The notes under the pieces were generated by a model. That model was given only the letters and a program-made list of their open reading frames with translations, was not told where the DNA came from and did not search any database. A DNA stretch of 37,879 nt, taken from a virus. This document shows positions 8,272 to 18,400 of the stretch, one piece after another. How positions within the stretch are numbered: the first letter of the stretch is position 1; every line of letters starts with the position of its first letter. The position numbers were made by a program, and so were the translations under genes. Location of the stretch: positions 1 to 37,879 of the IMG/VR virus record IMGVR_UViG_3300017744_000042. One strand, 5' to 3'.

Positions 8272-11200
8272 TAAAAATCCTCATCAGGTTGACTATATGC
8301 TTGATAGTAGGAATTGTTACCAGTATCAATGTAATTACTATACCACTTTTCTGCGTGATTTTCTTTATTGATTTCCATATCTTCTAGGACTCTTGCTCTT
8401 CCAAGTGACATAAAGTGTTGGTACTTACTTATAGGTTCACCTTGAGATATCTCATCTGCATTTATACCGTAGTCAGTTACAGTCATATCATCAGTAAGTT
8501 GTACTTGTGGTGCAGTACGTATTAGCTCTGATGCTTGTGCCTGTGGATTACGTGGATTGACTGTTCTATAGTCTTGTATATCATCTATGATTGGACCAAC
8601 TACTATTTCAAATGGGTCAATGTTTTCTGCAAATCTAATTGTCTTGTCAAGTTTTTCATAATCTATTTGACCAGGTTCACTAAGTGTGTAATTAGTATTG
8701 AATACTTTGTTAGAAATCTTTTTATTTATATTCTCAAACCAAGTAGTCCATACCTCTGATGTACCATAAGCTAAAGCACCGCCCCATAAAGTTAGTTCAT
8801 AAATATCTAATGCTATTAAACCTGTTTGTCTTGGTCCTCTTTTACCAATGGAATGAGCTAGAGTGTTTCTTACACCTTGTACAGCTCTTGATTTACTACT
8901 TAGACTTGTTTCGTACGCAATCCTTTCAGCTATTTCTTCTACAGAAAGAGCACCTAGTTGTCCACTTTTTTGTAATCTCTCTAGCTTGCCTAGGGTATTA
9001 TAGTACTCATCCTCACCCAACATGGTTATAACATTAGCTGCATCAATAACATCATCTGCAAATGCTGTAGGTATGTCTACATCTTGGAAGGCTAACACTA
9101 TATCAGTTGCTGCATCATTACTTAATGAGGAGTTATTAATACGTTCTATCGTTACATCATCTAGTAAACCCATGGCTTCTAGTTCAGTTGTTTTAAATTC
9201 TTGTTGAAAGTTTAGTCTGGTTGAGTATGCATCATCTAGTTTAGTTTGATTTATATTTCTATTGACCTCTTCTACTGTACGTAAAGGTGGTTCATCTGGA
9301 CTAACTATCTTGTATTGGTCTTTATTAATATCGTATAGTTCTTTAGTACTGTCAACAATCTCTGTTACTCTACCTATCTTCATTTGGTCATTAGGGTCAA
9401 TCAACATTAACTCAGGAAAGTTGTGATAGCTCATATTGTGACCGTGCTCTATCATTCCATCTATCCCACCACCTCTAATAAATTTAGTTACTAGAGTCTT
9501 ATTGGAAGCACCTGTAACAGTTTCTACTACTGCAGTCATTTGCTTTACTAATCTACCAGGTGTTAGACGACTATTAAAAGGTGATGAGTATCCTGTGCTA
9601 CTAGGTTCTACTAAATTAGATGCAATCATAGCATCTATTACTTTACGAGGACTTGCGTTTACAGCTTGTGCAGCTGCGAATACATCAAACTTTTCAAACC
9701 AACTACCAGACATAAGATTATTAGGTGTAAGTATATTGTTACTGTTTAATCTTACGGTAAAGTAATTAGGTACTCCTTGAAGTGGTTTACCAGTAATACG
9801 ACTATACTCATTTACAATTATATCATTTTCAAAAGAAAGACTCATACCGTATAGACCATCTCTATTTCTTAAATCTGAAGCTATCCTGTCGAATCTTACC
9901 TCACCTTGTCTATTGACTATAGGAGAATCATATGCTTCTGCACCAGATACAAAATCATTAATACTTACAGGTGCTCTAGGTGATACGTGTACCATACCTA
10001 TTTCTATTGTATTCTGATAAGGTTGTGTTAAAACATGCATTAAGTTATCACTTAAGGTTAGGTCGTTTCTAAATGTGCCAGATAAATTACTAGGATATTC
10101 TTTCTTAGTACTGCCTGCGGCTAAGTTATTATTTCTATCGAAGTATTTATCAAAGACAACTTGTCTTTCGTCAGTCATATATTCTAAAGATAAATCAGAT
10201 GTTAAAGGTAATATTGTATTTACTCCATACTCATCTAGTACGTATAGACTATCTGCTGCTTCAGCTACACCAGTTATTAACCAGTACTTATTATGGACCC
10301 CACCATTAGGTAAGTTAACTTTTTGTTTTAAATAATAATTTTTCAATTCATTAACATTAGCTTCATCATATATAGCTCCATCTTCAAACTCAAGACCAAC
10401 GTCTTCAGCTAAACTAGTATCAGTCATATATCTTAGTTTGTTTACTTCTACATACTCTCCAGTTCTTGTTTCGTATAGTCCAGGTGTTTGACTTCTAATT
10501 TGTGTCTCTAAATTCATATTAACTCTAGCTACAATCTCATCTAATGATTGATAGTCAACACCATCAATGGTAGGTCCAGGATTGTTAGCAATAAACCTGT
10601 CAATATTATCTCTTAAAATATTTACTTGTTCTAATGTTTCTCCTAAAATTTTGTAATCAAGTTGAAGTGACGGTCTATTGCTTACTGGCTCTGATACATT
10701 GTATATATCTGGTCTCATATTGTTACGCTCATGTCTAATCTCATTAGATAATCCTTGTAAACTATTTATAAAATTAGCTGTTTCAAACTGTGGCAAAGAA
10801 GTTTTTGCTCTTTTTATTAGTTTTTGTATCTCATCTTGTATAGCAGTATCTTTGTTAAAAGGGTTTAACCTATAACCATTCTGGTGCCATTTTAAAGTTC
10901 CTAGCACTTTGTTCTGAACTGTATCATCTATTACTAAAACCTCTGTTGCCATATAACGAGTTTGACGATTCCTTTGTGCAGAATAAGAAAACAGTTCTCC
11001 ATTACCATCTACCCAATTAAGGCTTGGGGCATTACCCATACCTGTAGTAGCATTAAGAAGAACTTTAAAACCATAATCTTTAAGCTGCGAATAAAATGCA
11101 CGGAGTTGAGCACCAGAAAAATTTTGAAGATATTGATAATTACGCAAAGTTATACCACCAGCTTCTGCATATGACATGTTTGTTAACTCTAACAATGCTG

Positions 11201-12815
11201 CACTATGACGTATAGGACTATCCATATTTAATATTTGAATAGGGTTTACTCCTTTAATTTCAATAGCGTATATATCACGACCTACACGATTTCTGTCAAC
11301 CATGTACTCAGCGGGATAGTCTGGATTGTTAGATGCATAACTTAAACTACCTAATCCTGCAGTTCTACCTCCTAAGTCATCTGATATTTTCCATGGTCTA
11401 ATACCTGTAGCTGCATCTACTACGTTAGTGCTTCTATATATTACGAATGAGTCATCGCCTGTTCTGTGTAACATATCTGGATATTGAAAAGAATGGTGGT
11501 CTGGTTCTATAAACAGAGGTAGCTTACTAGGACTCATTATACTAAATGATGCTCTATCGGTTGGTGTCCCAAGATAAGCGTGAAGAATTTCTATTTCTTT
11601 TGTAGTAATTTCTTTAAAACTAACAGCTGTACTATTTTCAAAATTATTTTCAAGGTAAACTTCATCTGCAAGTTCACCAGTTATTCTGTCACGACTGTTT
11701 AAACTAGATTTTACTCCCTCCAAATTTTGATTAAGTATATCTTTTGTCTCAATAAATTCTCTTAAATCTTCTTCTATTCTTTGTTTCAGTACCTCAGGTG
11801 TTACTGTTACGTCTTTATCATCCATTCTTACTTTTAATATATATAAATAATTTTGCCCAATAAATGTATTTGTAAGCCATCTGCTAAAATTAGCATTACC
11901 ACTTGAACCTAATTTTTTTAACTCCGATTTAAACTTGTCATACACAGCTTGTCGCCCTCGAGTAGTAGATGATAAAGCTTCTTCTAGCTGCTCCTCTGTC
12001 ACATTTTCAGAAACACCTGGTAAGTATTGTACAAGATAACTTCTAAAATCTAATTCACCTGCTGCTACTCTTTGCATAAAGTTTCTAGTTCTCTCACTTT
12101 GGTCTCCTATGAATAAAACTTCTTCTACTTCTTGTTCTGTTAAGCCTTGCATGTCTTGCATAAATCTTTGATATTCAGTTGCTGTTCTTTGAATGTCAAC
12201 TATACCTGCATCAATAGCAGCTTTTGTTGCGGCTTCTAGTTCACCACCAAAATAAAAAGTACCGAAGAAAGGTTGTGCTCCATACCTCACCATAGATGCT
12301 TGTACTGTACTGTTAACTGGTTGTGCAATAACATGTAAATTATTCTCTCTAGCAAACTGTATTATCTCTATCATTATCTGAGAAGCTCCGCCTTGTCCTT
12401 GCATCTCAGGTTTAACAGTTAATAAGTCAACATATAAAAATGTATCATTAATTAATGTCAGCTCAAAAGGTGGGTTTCCTTCAGACATTTGAGCAAAAGG
12501 TACTGTATCTCTTGGGTCATCAGCTATAAAGTCGCTGTATTTCTGTGCTAGTAGATATTCTAAATCAGCTACATCATTACTTAATTCAAAACTGACACCT
12601 CTATTTTCATAGCCCTCATCATCTGGTAAAGTTAAAGCATCTGCAGCTGAGGTTTCTAAATTATCAACTATCTGAAGTTCCTCTTTGATTGCAGTTAATT
12701 CTTTTTCTATTTTTGCAAGCTGAGCAATATCAGGTTGTTGACCAGATTGAGTTATAGCGGCAAGTTGCTCTTCTAGTATTTCTAACTTTGCTAAAAGTTC
12801 TTCTTTACTTTCCAT
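8271..12815 (-). CDS. 1514-aa polyvalent virion protein: GNAT-like plus two ADP-ribosyltransferase-like segments
   Basis: Domains in order: a coiled coil at residues 1-52; a GNAT acetyltransferase-like domain at about 115-190, with beta-4/alpha-3 signature VDLLTVKPEMQGQGGASQ; and helical linkers. An ADP-ribosyltransferase-like segment follows at about 455-530: FVIYRSTN, a G-L-G-S loop, then SYASNNPDYPAEYM. A second lies at about 940-1155: MVHVSPRAP, GLYGMSLSFENDIIVNEY, and a closing GGGIDGMIEHG...ELMLIDPNDQMKIG, the usual end of phage ART-PolyVal domains. The C-terminal 300 residues are helical. It lies in the ejected-protein block between lysozyme and scaffold, so the enzymes, if active, could enter the host with the DNA, as T4 Alt does. 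Domain calls are by eye; activity is inference. Confidence 0.65.
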   Translation of the reverse strand: MESKEELLAKLEILEEQLAAITQSGQQPDIAQLAKIEKELTAIKEELQIVDNLETSAADALTLPDDEGYENRGVSFELSNDVADLEYLLAQKYSDFIADDPRDTVPFAQMSEGNPPFELTLINDTFLYVDLLTVKPEMQGQGGASQIMIEIIQFARENNLHVIAQPVNSTVQASMVRYGAQPFFGTFYFGGELEAATKAAIDAGIVDIQRTATEYQRFMQDMQGLTEQEVEEVLFIGDQSERTRNFMQRVAAGELDFRSYLVQYLPGVSENVTEEQLEEALSSTTRGRQAVYDKFKSELKKLGSSGNANFSRWLTNTFIGQNYLYILKVRMDDKDVTVTPEVLKQRIEEDLREFIETKDILNQNLEGVKSSLNSRDRITGELADEVYLENNFENSTAVSFKEITTKEIEILHAYLGTPTDRASFSIMSPSKLPLFIEPDHHSFQYPDMLHRTGDDSFVIYRSTNVVDAATGIRPWKISDDLGGRTAGLGSLSYASNNPDYPAEYMVDRNRVGRDIYAIEIKGVNPIQILNMDSPIRHSAALLELTNMSYAEAGGITLRNYQYLQNFSGAQLRAFYSQLKDYGFKVLLNATTGMGNAPSLNWVDGNGELFSYSAQRNRQTRYMATEVLVIDDTVQNKVLGTLKWHQNGYRLNPFNKDTAIQDEIQKLIKRAKTSLPQFETANFINSLQGLSNEIRHERNNMRPDIYNVSEPVSNRPSLQLDYKILGETLEQVNILRDNIDRFIANNPGPTIDGVDYQSLDEIVARVNMNLETQIRSQTPGLYETRTGEYVEVNKLRYMTDTSLAEDVGLEFEDGAIYDEANVNELKNYYLKQKVNLPNGGVHNKYWLITGVAEAADSLYVLDEYGVNTILPLTSDLSLEYMTDERQVVFDKYFDRNNNLAAGSTKKEYPSNLSGTFRNDLTLSDNLMHVLTQPYQNTIEIGMVHVSPRAPVSINDFVSGAEAYDSPIVNRQGEVRFDRIASDLRNRDGLYGMSLSFENDIIVNEYSRITGKPLQGVPNYFTVRLNSNNILTPNNLMSGSWFEKFDVFAAAQAVNASPRKVIDAMIASNLVEPSSTGYSSPFNSRLTPGRLVKQMTAVVETVTGASNKTLVTKFIRGGGIDGMIEHGHNMSYHNFPELMLIDPNDQMKIGRVTEIVDSTKELYDINKDQYKIVSPDEPPLRTVEEVNRNINQTKLDDAYSTRLNFQQEFKTTELEAMGLLDDVTIERINNSSLSNDAATDIVLAFQDVDIPTAFADDVIDAANVITMLGEDEYYNTLGKLERLQKSGQLGALSVEEIAERIAYETSLSSKSRAVQGVRNTLAHSIGKRGPRQTGLIALDIYELTLWGGALAYGTSEVWTTWFENINKKISNKVFNTNYTLSEPGQIDYEKLDKTIRFAENIDPFEIVVGPIIDDIQDYRTVNPRNPQAQASELIRTAPQVQLTDDMTVTDYGINADEISQGEPISKYQHFMSLGRARVLEDMEINKENHAEKWYSNYIDTGNNSYYQAYSQPDEDF

Positions 12816-12903
12816 TGTTTGATTTTACTTTTTTAATTGCTTTACGACCTTTAGCTATAAGTACTTGTAATTTAATTAACTCAGCCATTTGCTCATCGTT
12901 CAT
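12805..12903 (-). CDS. 32-aa basic coupling peptide
   Basis: A small frame from ATG at 12903 to TAA at 12805 fits exactly between the lysozyme and the 1514-aa gene, overlapping each by about 11 bases. The first half is an amphipathic helix (EQMAELIKLQVLIAKG) and the tail is Lys-rich. GGAAAG lies nine bases upstream. The 1514-aa gene has only a weak ribosome site of its own, so this small frame could carry ribosomes to its start. No family is recognised. Overlap on both sides supports a real gene, but at this length chance cannot be excluded. Confidence 0.45.
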   Translation of the reverse strand: MNDEQMAELIKLQVLIAKGRKAIKKVKSNNGK

Positions 12904-13744
12904 TGTATTTACTTTCCATAAAATCTATTTGTTTTAATAAAGCATCCCCTATAAAAGGCTCGTTTAATTTTTCTTTTACTTTATTAAAATATCCCTTTGT
13001 TGTTTGAAAAGCGTCATAACCTTTTTGTATTGTCTTAGCTACAGCAGTATCTATAAAATTAAGATTACTGTAGTCATCATTCCCTGTTATTCTGTTTGTT
13101 TCATTGTTAATAAACTCAGTATCATTATCTGGTGGAGTAACTGGTGGTTGAAATGTAGGAATCGCTTGAAAAGATTCAGTAATCTTTTTATCTATTCTTG
13201 CATTAACCCATTCAGTAGCTCCTAAATGATTTGTTAAATCTTTTTTTGCTTCAGAATAATAAGCACTATTAGGAGTTACAAGTTTTCCTGTAGACCAATT
13301 ATTTATACCACTGTACTTATCACCACCAGCAGTTAGTTGTACTATAGCTAAAGCTGCTATGGCATTTGCACCAGGTTCATATAATAAATCTTTTAACTCT
13401 CTTTTACTAAGTCCTTTAAACATAGGGATATTAGAGTTTACTCCATTACTAGGTTGTTGTGAAGTAAGGTATGTATAGTTAGCTTGGTTTAAATTTATTT
13501 GCCAAAGTCCGTGGTCATAAGTTCCATTATTATTTTTAGCTCCTCTAACATTTTTTGCTATACCATCAGTTTCATTGTCACCAGTTCTATGTTCAGCAAA
13601 AGCTAACCCAATCATAAAATGCATGTCTTCAATAACTCTAGGGTTTTTATTTAATTCATTACTCTGCATCTCCATACCAGCATTATTTTCTAAGTAATAA
13701 GTAGCTCCTAGTAAGAGGTAATAAAGTTTAGTAGCATTGTACAT
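12893..13744 (-). CDS. Lysozyme-like peptidoglycan hydrolase (virion-associated or endolysin)
   Basis: From ATG at 13744 this is 283 aa. The catalytic-domain signature is an acidic residue in the helix GLAFAEHRTG (E51, the likely general acid) followed by YDHGLWQIN at 76-84, the G-L-x-Q-I block of lysozyme-like and transglycosylase domains. Later come GANAIAALAIV and GGDKYSGINNWSTG, the usual helix and W-S/T-G. The C-terminal 100 residues, after a Pro-rich linker, are helical. This start follows the upstream stop closely and has AGAGGA seven bases ahead. The frame also stays open to an ATG at 13852, which would add 36 residues shaped like a signal peptide. It sits among ejected-protein genes, so local wall digestion during DNA entry is likely, but an endolysin role is possible. 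Confidence 0.75.
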   Translation of the reverse strand: MYNATKLYYLLLGATYYLENNAGMEMQSNELNKNPRVIEDMHFMIGLAFAEHRTGDNETDGIAKNVRGAKNNNGTYDHGLWQINLNQANYTYLTSQQPSNGVNSNIPMFKGLSKRELKDLLYEPGANAIAALAIVQLTAGGDKYSGINNWSTGKLVTPNSAYYSEAKKDLTNHLGATEWVNARIDKKITESFQAIPTFQPPVTPPDNDTEFINNETNRITGNDDYSNLNFIDTAVAKTIQKGYDAFQTTKGYFNKVKEKLNEPFIGDALLKQIDFMESKYNER

Positions 13745-13745
13745 G

Positions 13746-15449
13746 TTACTTTCCTCTAACGTATCTGCCAATATTACCGATGTTGGTAAGAAGATTAACA
13801 AAAGTATTATTATAAAGAGCTGTATCCCTTTGACCTTGTAACATATCTCCATACTTATCCTTTACGAACTCATCAAATTCTTGACCAATAACAGCACCCA
13901 TTTGTTCTTGTGAAACTGTTCCTTGCAATTCCAAATCATTTTCGTATGGCATGCCTGATTGTGCTGCTTGAGCTCTTTGTCTTTCAGCAGCTATTTGTGC
14001 TTGTATATTACTCTCATTTGTTTTAAAGTTTTCTTTTTGTATATCATAAGAAAGTTTACTAATGTAATCTGCATAAGCAGACAATTCGTAATCACTAGCT
14101 GGTCTACCTAATCCTTCTTCAATCGCACTACCTATAGTAGCTTTGACAGAATAAGGACTTGGATTTATATATTTAAACAATGATTGGTAATTGACACCAG
14201 CACCTTCTGATGCTGCAAACTTATCTTTACCATAACCATAATCTTCTAAAGTATCTTTATAGAACTCTTTAATAAATACAGTTAAGTTTTGTGCAGTTGC
14301 ACCTGGTGTTAACAATATAGAATATAAATCTTCTTGTGATATAGTCTCACCATTTAGATTAAATCGTGACATTGCAGACTCTATAGCCTGTACAGTACCA
14401 CCATCATTATTATCTAGAACACCATATACGAAACTAAATGGTTGTAAAAATCCTGATTCTACTAGAAGTAATTGTACTTCCATAATCTCTTCAGGACTAG
14501 CATTAGCAAACAACTGTCTGCCTAATCCATATTCGTATAAAGGTTCTTCACCTTCTCCGTAAACTTCTGGAATAACTTCACCTGCAATACCGTAGTATTC
14601 TCCACCAGTAAGACCCATTGCTACGCTGCTTAAATAAGTATCTTCAATAGGTACTGGTCCAGTCACAGAACCTACCTCTTGACCTTTTAGGTTCTGTAAA
14701 AAATCTGCAGGGTCTATGTTATTTTTTTCTAACATAATGTCCAAACGTTTTAAGTATTCTGTTTTATCTATTTTCCCTGATTCTAATTCAAGCAATAAAC
14801 TTTCAGCATTGTCTTTATCGTATAACATAAATGCAGATTCTTTGTAAGCATCTTCTCTAGCTTGCTTTTCATAGTAAGCTTTACGTGCTAAGTCTGATTC
14901 TTCAGAGTAAGTGTTCAGGACTTCTATGTTCGCATCTTCAAAACTAACTCTAATATCTGCAGGGTTCTTACCCTGGAGTACTGCTTCTATAAGTAAATCG
15001 TGATGGTCTCCTGCAGCTACAGCTATCTTTCTTAAATCTTCTGGTGGGGTTATCTCATAGATATAATTGAATCCTTCTTGTACTTCTGGTTCTAAATTGT
15101 CCCACTCTCTACCTAAAGAGTAAGATATCATGTTTGTGTACTGTGCATAACTCATACCAATGTCTTCTTTTCTAGTTGGCAAATCCTCTTCACTATATGA
15201 AGTTGTTGCAACCCCTGATACATTCTTTATTGTGTTACCAATAATATCACCAATAACAAAATTAGGAATCCAGCCGAATATTTTCCAAAATTCTTTTAGT
15301 TTTTCTTCGTTAAGATTTTTCTTTTTAAAGTTTTTATCTCTAAATATATCTAAAAGGTTACCTTTAACTTCTACATAAGGTATATTTTTTCTGTTATTTA
15401 AAACATCTTCTAAAGCTTTTTGTTGTTCAGGCGTTAATTCTTCAGCCAC
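13746..15449 (-). CDS. 567-aa internal virion protein-like, helical
   Basis: This protein starts with GTG at 15449, overlapping the TGA of the 2316-aa gene by eight bases, an arrangement used several times in this genome. It is strongly acidic and helical throughout. Features: a Lys-rich N-terminal segment (about 1-50), a single hydrophobic stretch at about 53-66 (FGWIPNFVIGDIIG), a Gly-rich turn region at about 260-300, and a block GLGRPASDYELSAYADYISKL near 440 of a kind common in phage tape-measure and internal core proteins. It is flanked by the giant virion protein and the lysozyme, so it is probably a companion ejection protein. No enzyme motif is visible. Confidence 0.6.
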   Translation of the reverse strand: MAEELTPEQQKALEDVLNNRKNIPYVEVKGNLLDIFRDKNFKKKNLNEEKLKEFWKIFGWIPNFVIGDIIGNTIKNVSGVATTSYSEEDLPTRKEDIGMSYAQYTNMISYSLGREWDNLEPEVQEGFNYIYEITPPEDLRKIAVAAGDHHDLLIEAVLQGKNPADIRVSFEDANIEVLNTYSEESDLARKAYYEKQAREDAYKESAFMLYDKDNAESLLLELESGKIDKTEYLKRLDIMLEKNNIDPADFLQNLKGQEVGSVTGPVPIEDTYLSSVAMGLTGGEYYGIAGEVIPEVYGEGEEPLYEYGLGRQLFANASPEEIMEVQLLLVESGFLQPFSFVYGVLDNNDGGTVQAIESAMSRFNLNGETISQEDLYSILLTPGATAQNLTVFIKEFYKDTLEDYGYGKDKFAASEGAGVNYQSLFKYINPSPYSVKATIGSAIEEGLGRPASDYELSAYADYISKLSYDIQKENFKTNESNIQAQIAAERQRAQAAQSGMPYENDLELQGTVSQEQMGAVIGQEFDEFVKDKYGDMLQGQRDTALYNNTFVNLLTNIGNIGRYVRGK

Positions 15450-18400
15450 TGAATACTCCTCCGAGGTTCTCTTCCTCTATTTCTAATCTAAAAATATCAT
15501 ACCACAAATAGTAAAAGTCAGGGTGTTGCATCATAAGTTGTTTAGATAATGTACTTAAATACTGTCTTGCTTCTGCAGCTTCTGACCTACTTAAACTAGC
15601 ATTAGCTCCAAACTGTGAACGTATAGATTGAAGTACATTTTGTCTAGCTATTAAATATTTCATTGCACCTTGAATAGAAGGTAAGTTCTCTATAGCAACT
15701 TGGCTACCATCAGGCATCTTAACTGTTTTACCACTTTCATTTGCTAACAAAGCTTGAAACTGTGCTATCTTAGAATCTATATCCATTGACTTAGCTACTG
15801 ATGATGTAGTCCCATAACCAACAAATTTCTTTTGTAAATCTAATTTAGTTAAATACAGTTGTTCAAATTTTTTATCCATTGGTACAGATGCATAAACATT
15901 AGTATCTAAAAGTAATCTTCTAGCATTTTCATAAGCTAAAGAACCTTGTGCCTGTCTTATAGAACGTTTAAATTCAACGTCAGTTAAATCTACTCTTCTT
16001 CCCTCTGTAAAAGCATCAGCCCATTGTTGATAATCAAACTCACCCAAAGGACTGTCAGGGAATAAGTAATAAGATATGTCAGGATACTTGTCCATAATCT
16101 CTTTGTTTGCTTTATAAAAATATCCACCTTCTGTTGTATAAGCTGTTGCTTGTATCTTTTTAGATTTAGAAACAAGTAATGCACTAGGGTCAAATCCAAA
16201 TGTCCTTATAAACTCAGCAGTAGCTGTAACTCTGTCTCCATCTACACCAGCTAACATTTGATAATATGCGTCAGAAAATAAAGTATCTGCAAAAAACTTA
16301 TGTTGTGGGTCATTTGCTTTAGCTTCCCATGGGTCTAAAAATGCTGCACCATCTGGTCCAACTTCATATTCATAATTAACTACAGCAGGTGAAGGAGCAA
16401 CGAATGCTATAAACGCTTGGTATTTTAACATATTGTTAGCTAACTTACGTGCTTGTTCTAAACTTTTTTGTTCTGCTTCTGGAGTACTGTCATCATAAAT
16501 ACCTGAAACAAACATAGCCCTTTGTACTTCTTTAACTCTGTTTGCGTAGGCTCTTTGTAGTTGTGGACTTCCACTACCACTTGTAGAACGTAATCTATTT
16601 AACCAAGTTGGCAAAGCTGCCTCTACATAATAACTTGGGTCTAAAGGTGAGTACTGTGGTCTACCATAAGGAAACAACGCTTGGTCAATTCCTTTAGTAG
16701 AAGGTAATACTGCTGATGCAGGTAGTGATACTAATGGTCCTAAACCAGGTACTACTGAACCAGCTACCATGTTTAATCCGCTTGCATAGCCTTCTATTCT
16801 TGCATTAACGCCAGGAGCATCTATATCTTGAGCACCTGTAATAGGATTAGTAATTGAATTTTCTGGACTAGGATTTCCTAGTTGTCTATCTAAACTATTG
16901 TTTAATCCAAAACCAGGTGCGTTATACATTTCCTCTCCACTTTGTGGGTCAGTAGTAAAGAAGCCTTCATCATCTTCTTCACCAAAGATGCTAGGCTTTC
17001 TTGCACCTTCAACACCTCGTTGTAGTTTTCTACCGAATAATGTTTTCTGATTCTTTAATAGCCTTGTCCACGTACCAGCAATCTCTAAATAAACTTCTGC
17101 GAAAGGAAAAGCAAGTCTTAACATATCAGAGATAGCATGTCTCTTGTTTAAATCATATAGTAATGATTGCGTTTCTTTTAAGGAATAAGCTTTAGCTAGT
17201 GTATCTATCTGCTCTAAGTCATCTATACCTATTTGTTTACTAACATCAGCAAAGCCCATGTTTTCTAAATTTTTAAGATACTTGTTACCACTACCACCTT
17301 TAGGTAAACCTCTCATACTTTTTTTAGCAGCTCTCATAATTTCTCTTCTAGCTACTTCATCCATATTGGCGTATGCACTTTCTATAAATCTCCAGTAGTA
17401 CTGTCTAAATGCAGGCGACCTTGACAACTCATTAGTAGATGCACCCATTAAAGTAGAGAACAATGTTTCTAGAACTCTGTTGTATTGACTTACTCTGTCT
17501 CCATCCATATCAAATCTTGAAGCTTTAACCTTAAAGGTATTGTCTATCAAGTCGCCTTTAAAGTTTTTAAGCCAAGTACTATAAGAATTAAATTCACTTC
17601 TTGTCATGTTTCTATTAAAATTTCTTTCTACATAATCATTAGCTTTCTTACTAAAGATAGAAACTTTATTAGCAGCACGGTCATCTAAAGCATTTATAGA
17701 GATATGTTCTATCAACTCTTTGTCTCCTGCATTTTTAATTACATAGTCTATTGGGTTTTTTATCTCTAGAACATTTGGGTCTGAAGTATTTATAAATCGT
17801 TTAGTACCATTAGGTAGTATCTCGTATGCTTCGTATTTACCACCAGTTTTAAGATGTATACGTGCAACTATAGAATCGATGTACGAATCTGAATAAGCTT
17901 TGTTTTTATTAATTAAATCTTTTAGATATCTACCTTCATCAGTAGAGTTACCAACATAAGCTTTACGCCATTTTGATAAGTCTCCATTCCAGAAAGATTG
18001 TTTAACTGCATCTACTGACTCTTTATACTTAATAGGATTTTTAACTGGGTCTATATTTATTTTTGCTAATAAAGGAGCTATAGGGTCATCAGCTAGCTGT
18101 AACAACTCTGAGGTCCAACTACTGTAAAAACCTGATGCTTCTTTATTCTTTGTTATGAAACCTCTACTTCTTCTAGGGTCCATACCTAACATCACACCAT
18201 TATTCGTTTGTGACATAGCTTCTTGATGAAAGAAACTTTTTTCCATAGTCTCATCAAATATGTCTGTTCCACCTCTACCATAATTTTCAGTTAACCAATC
18301 TCTACTCTTTTCTCTTTGAGTCATAAACAGTTGTCTATTCCTTTGTGGACTTCTACCAAATATCCAAGCAAAAGCAGAGACAGGATGTGTGAATACGTTG

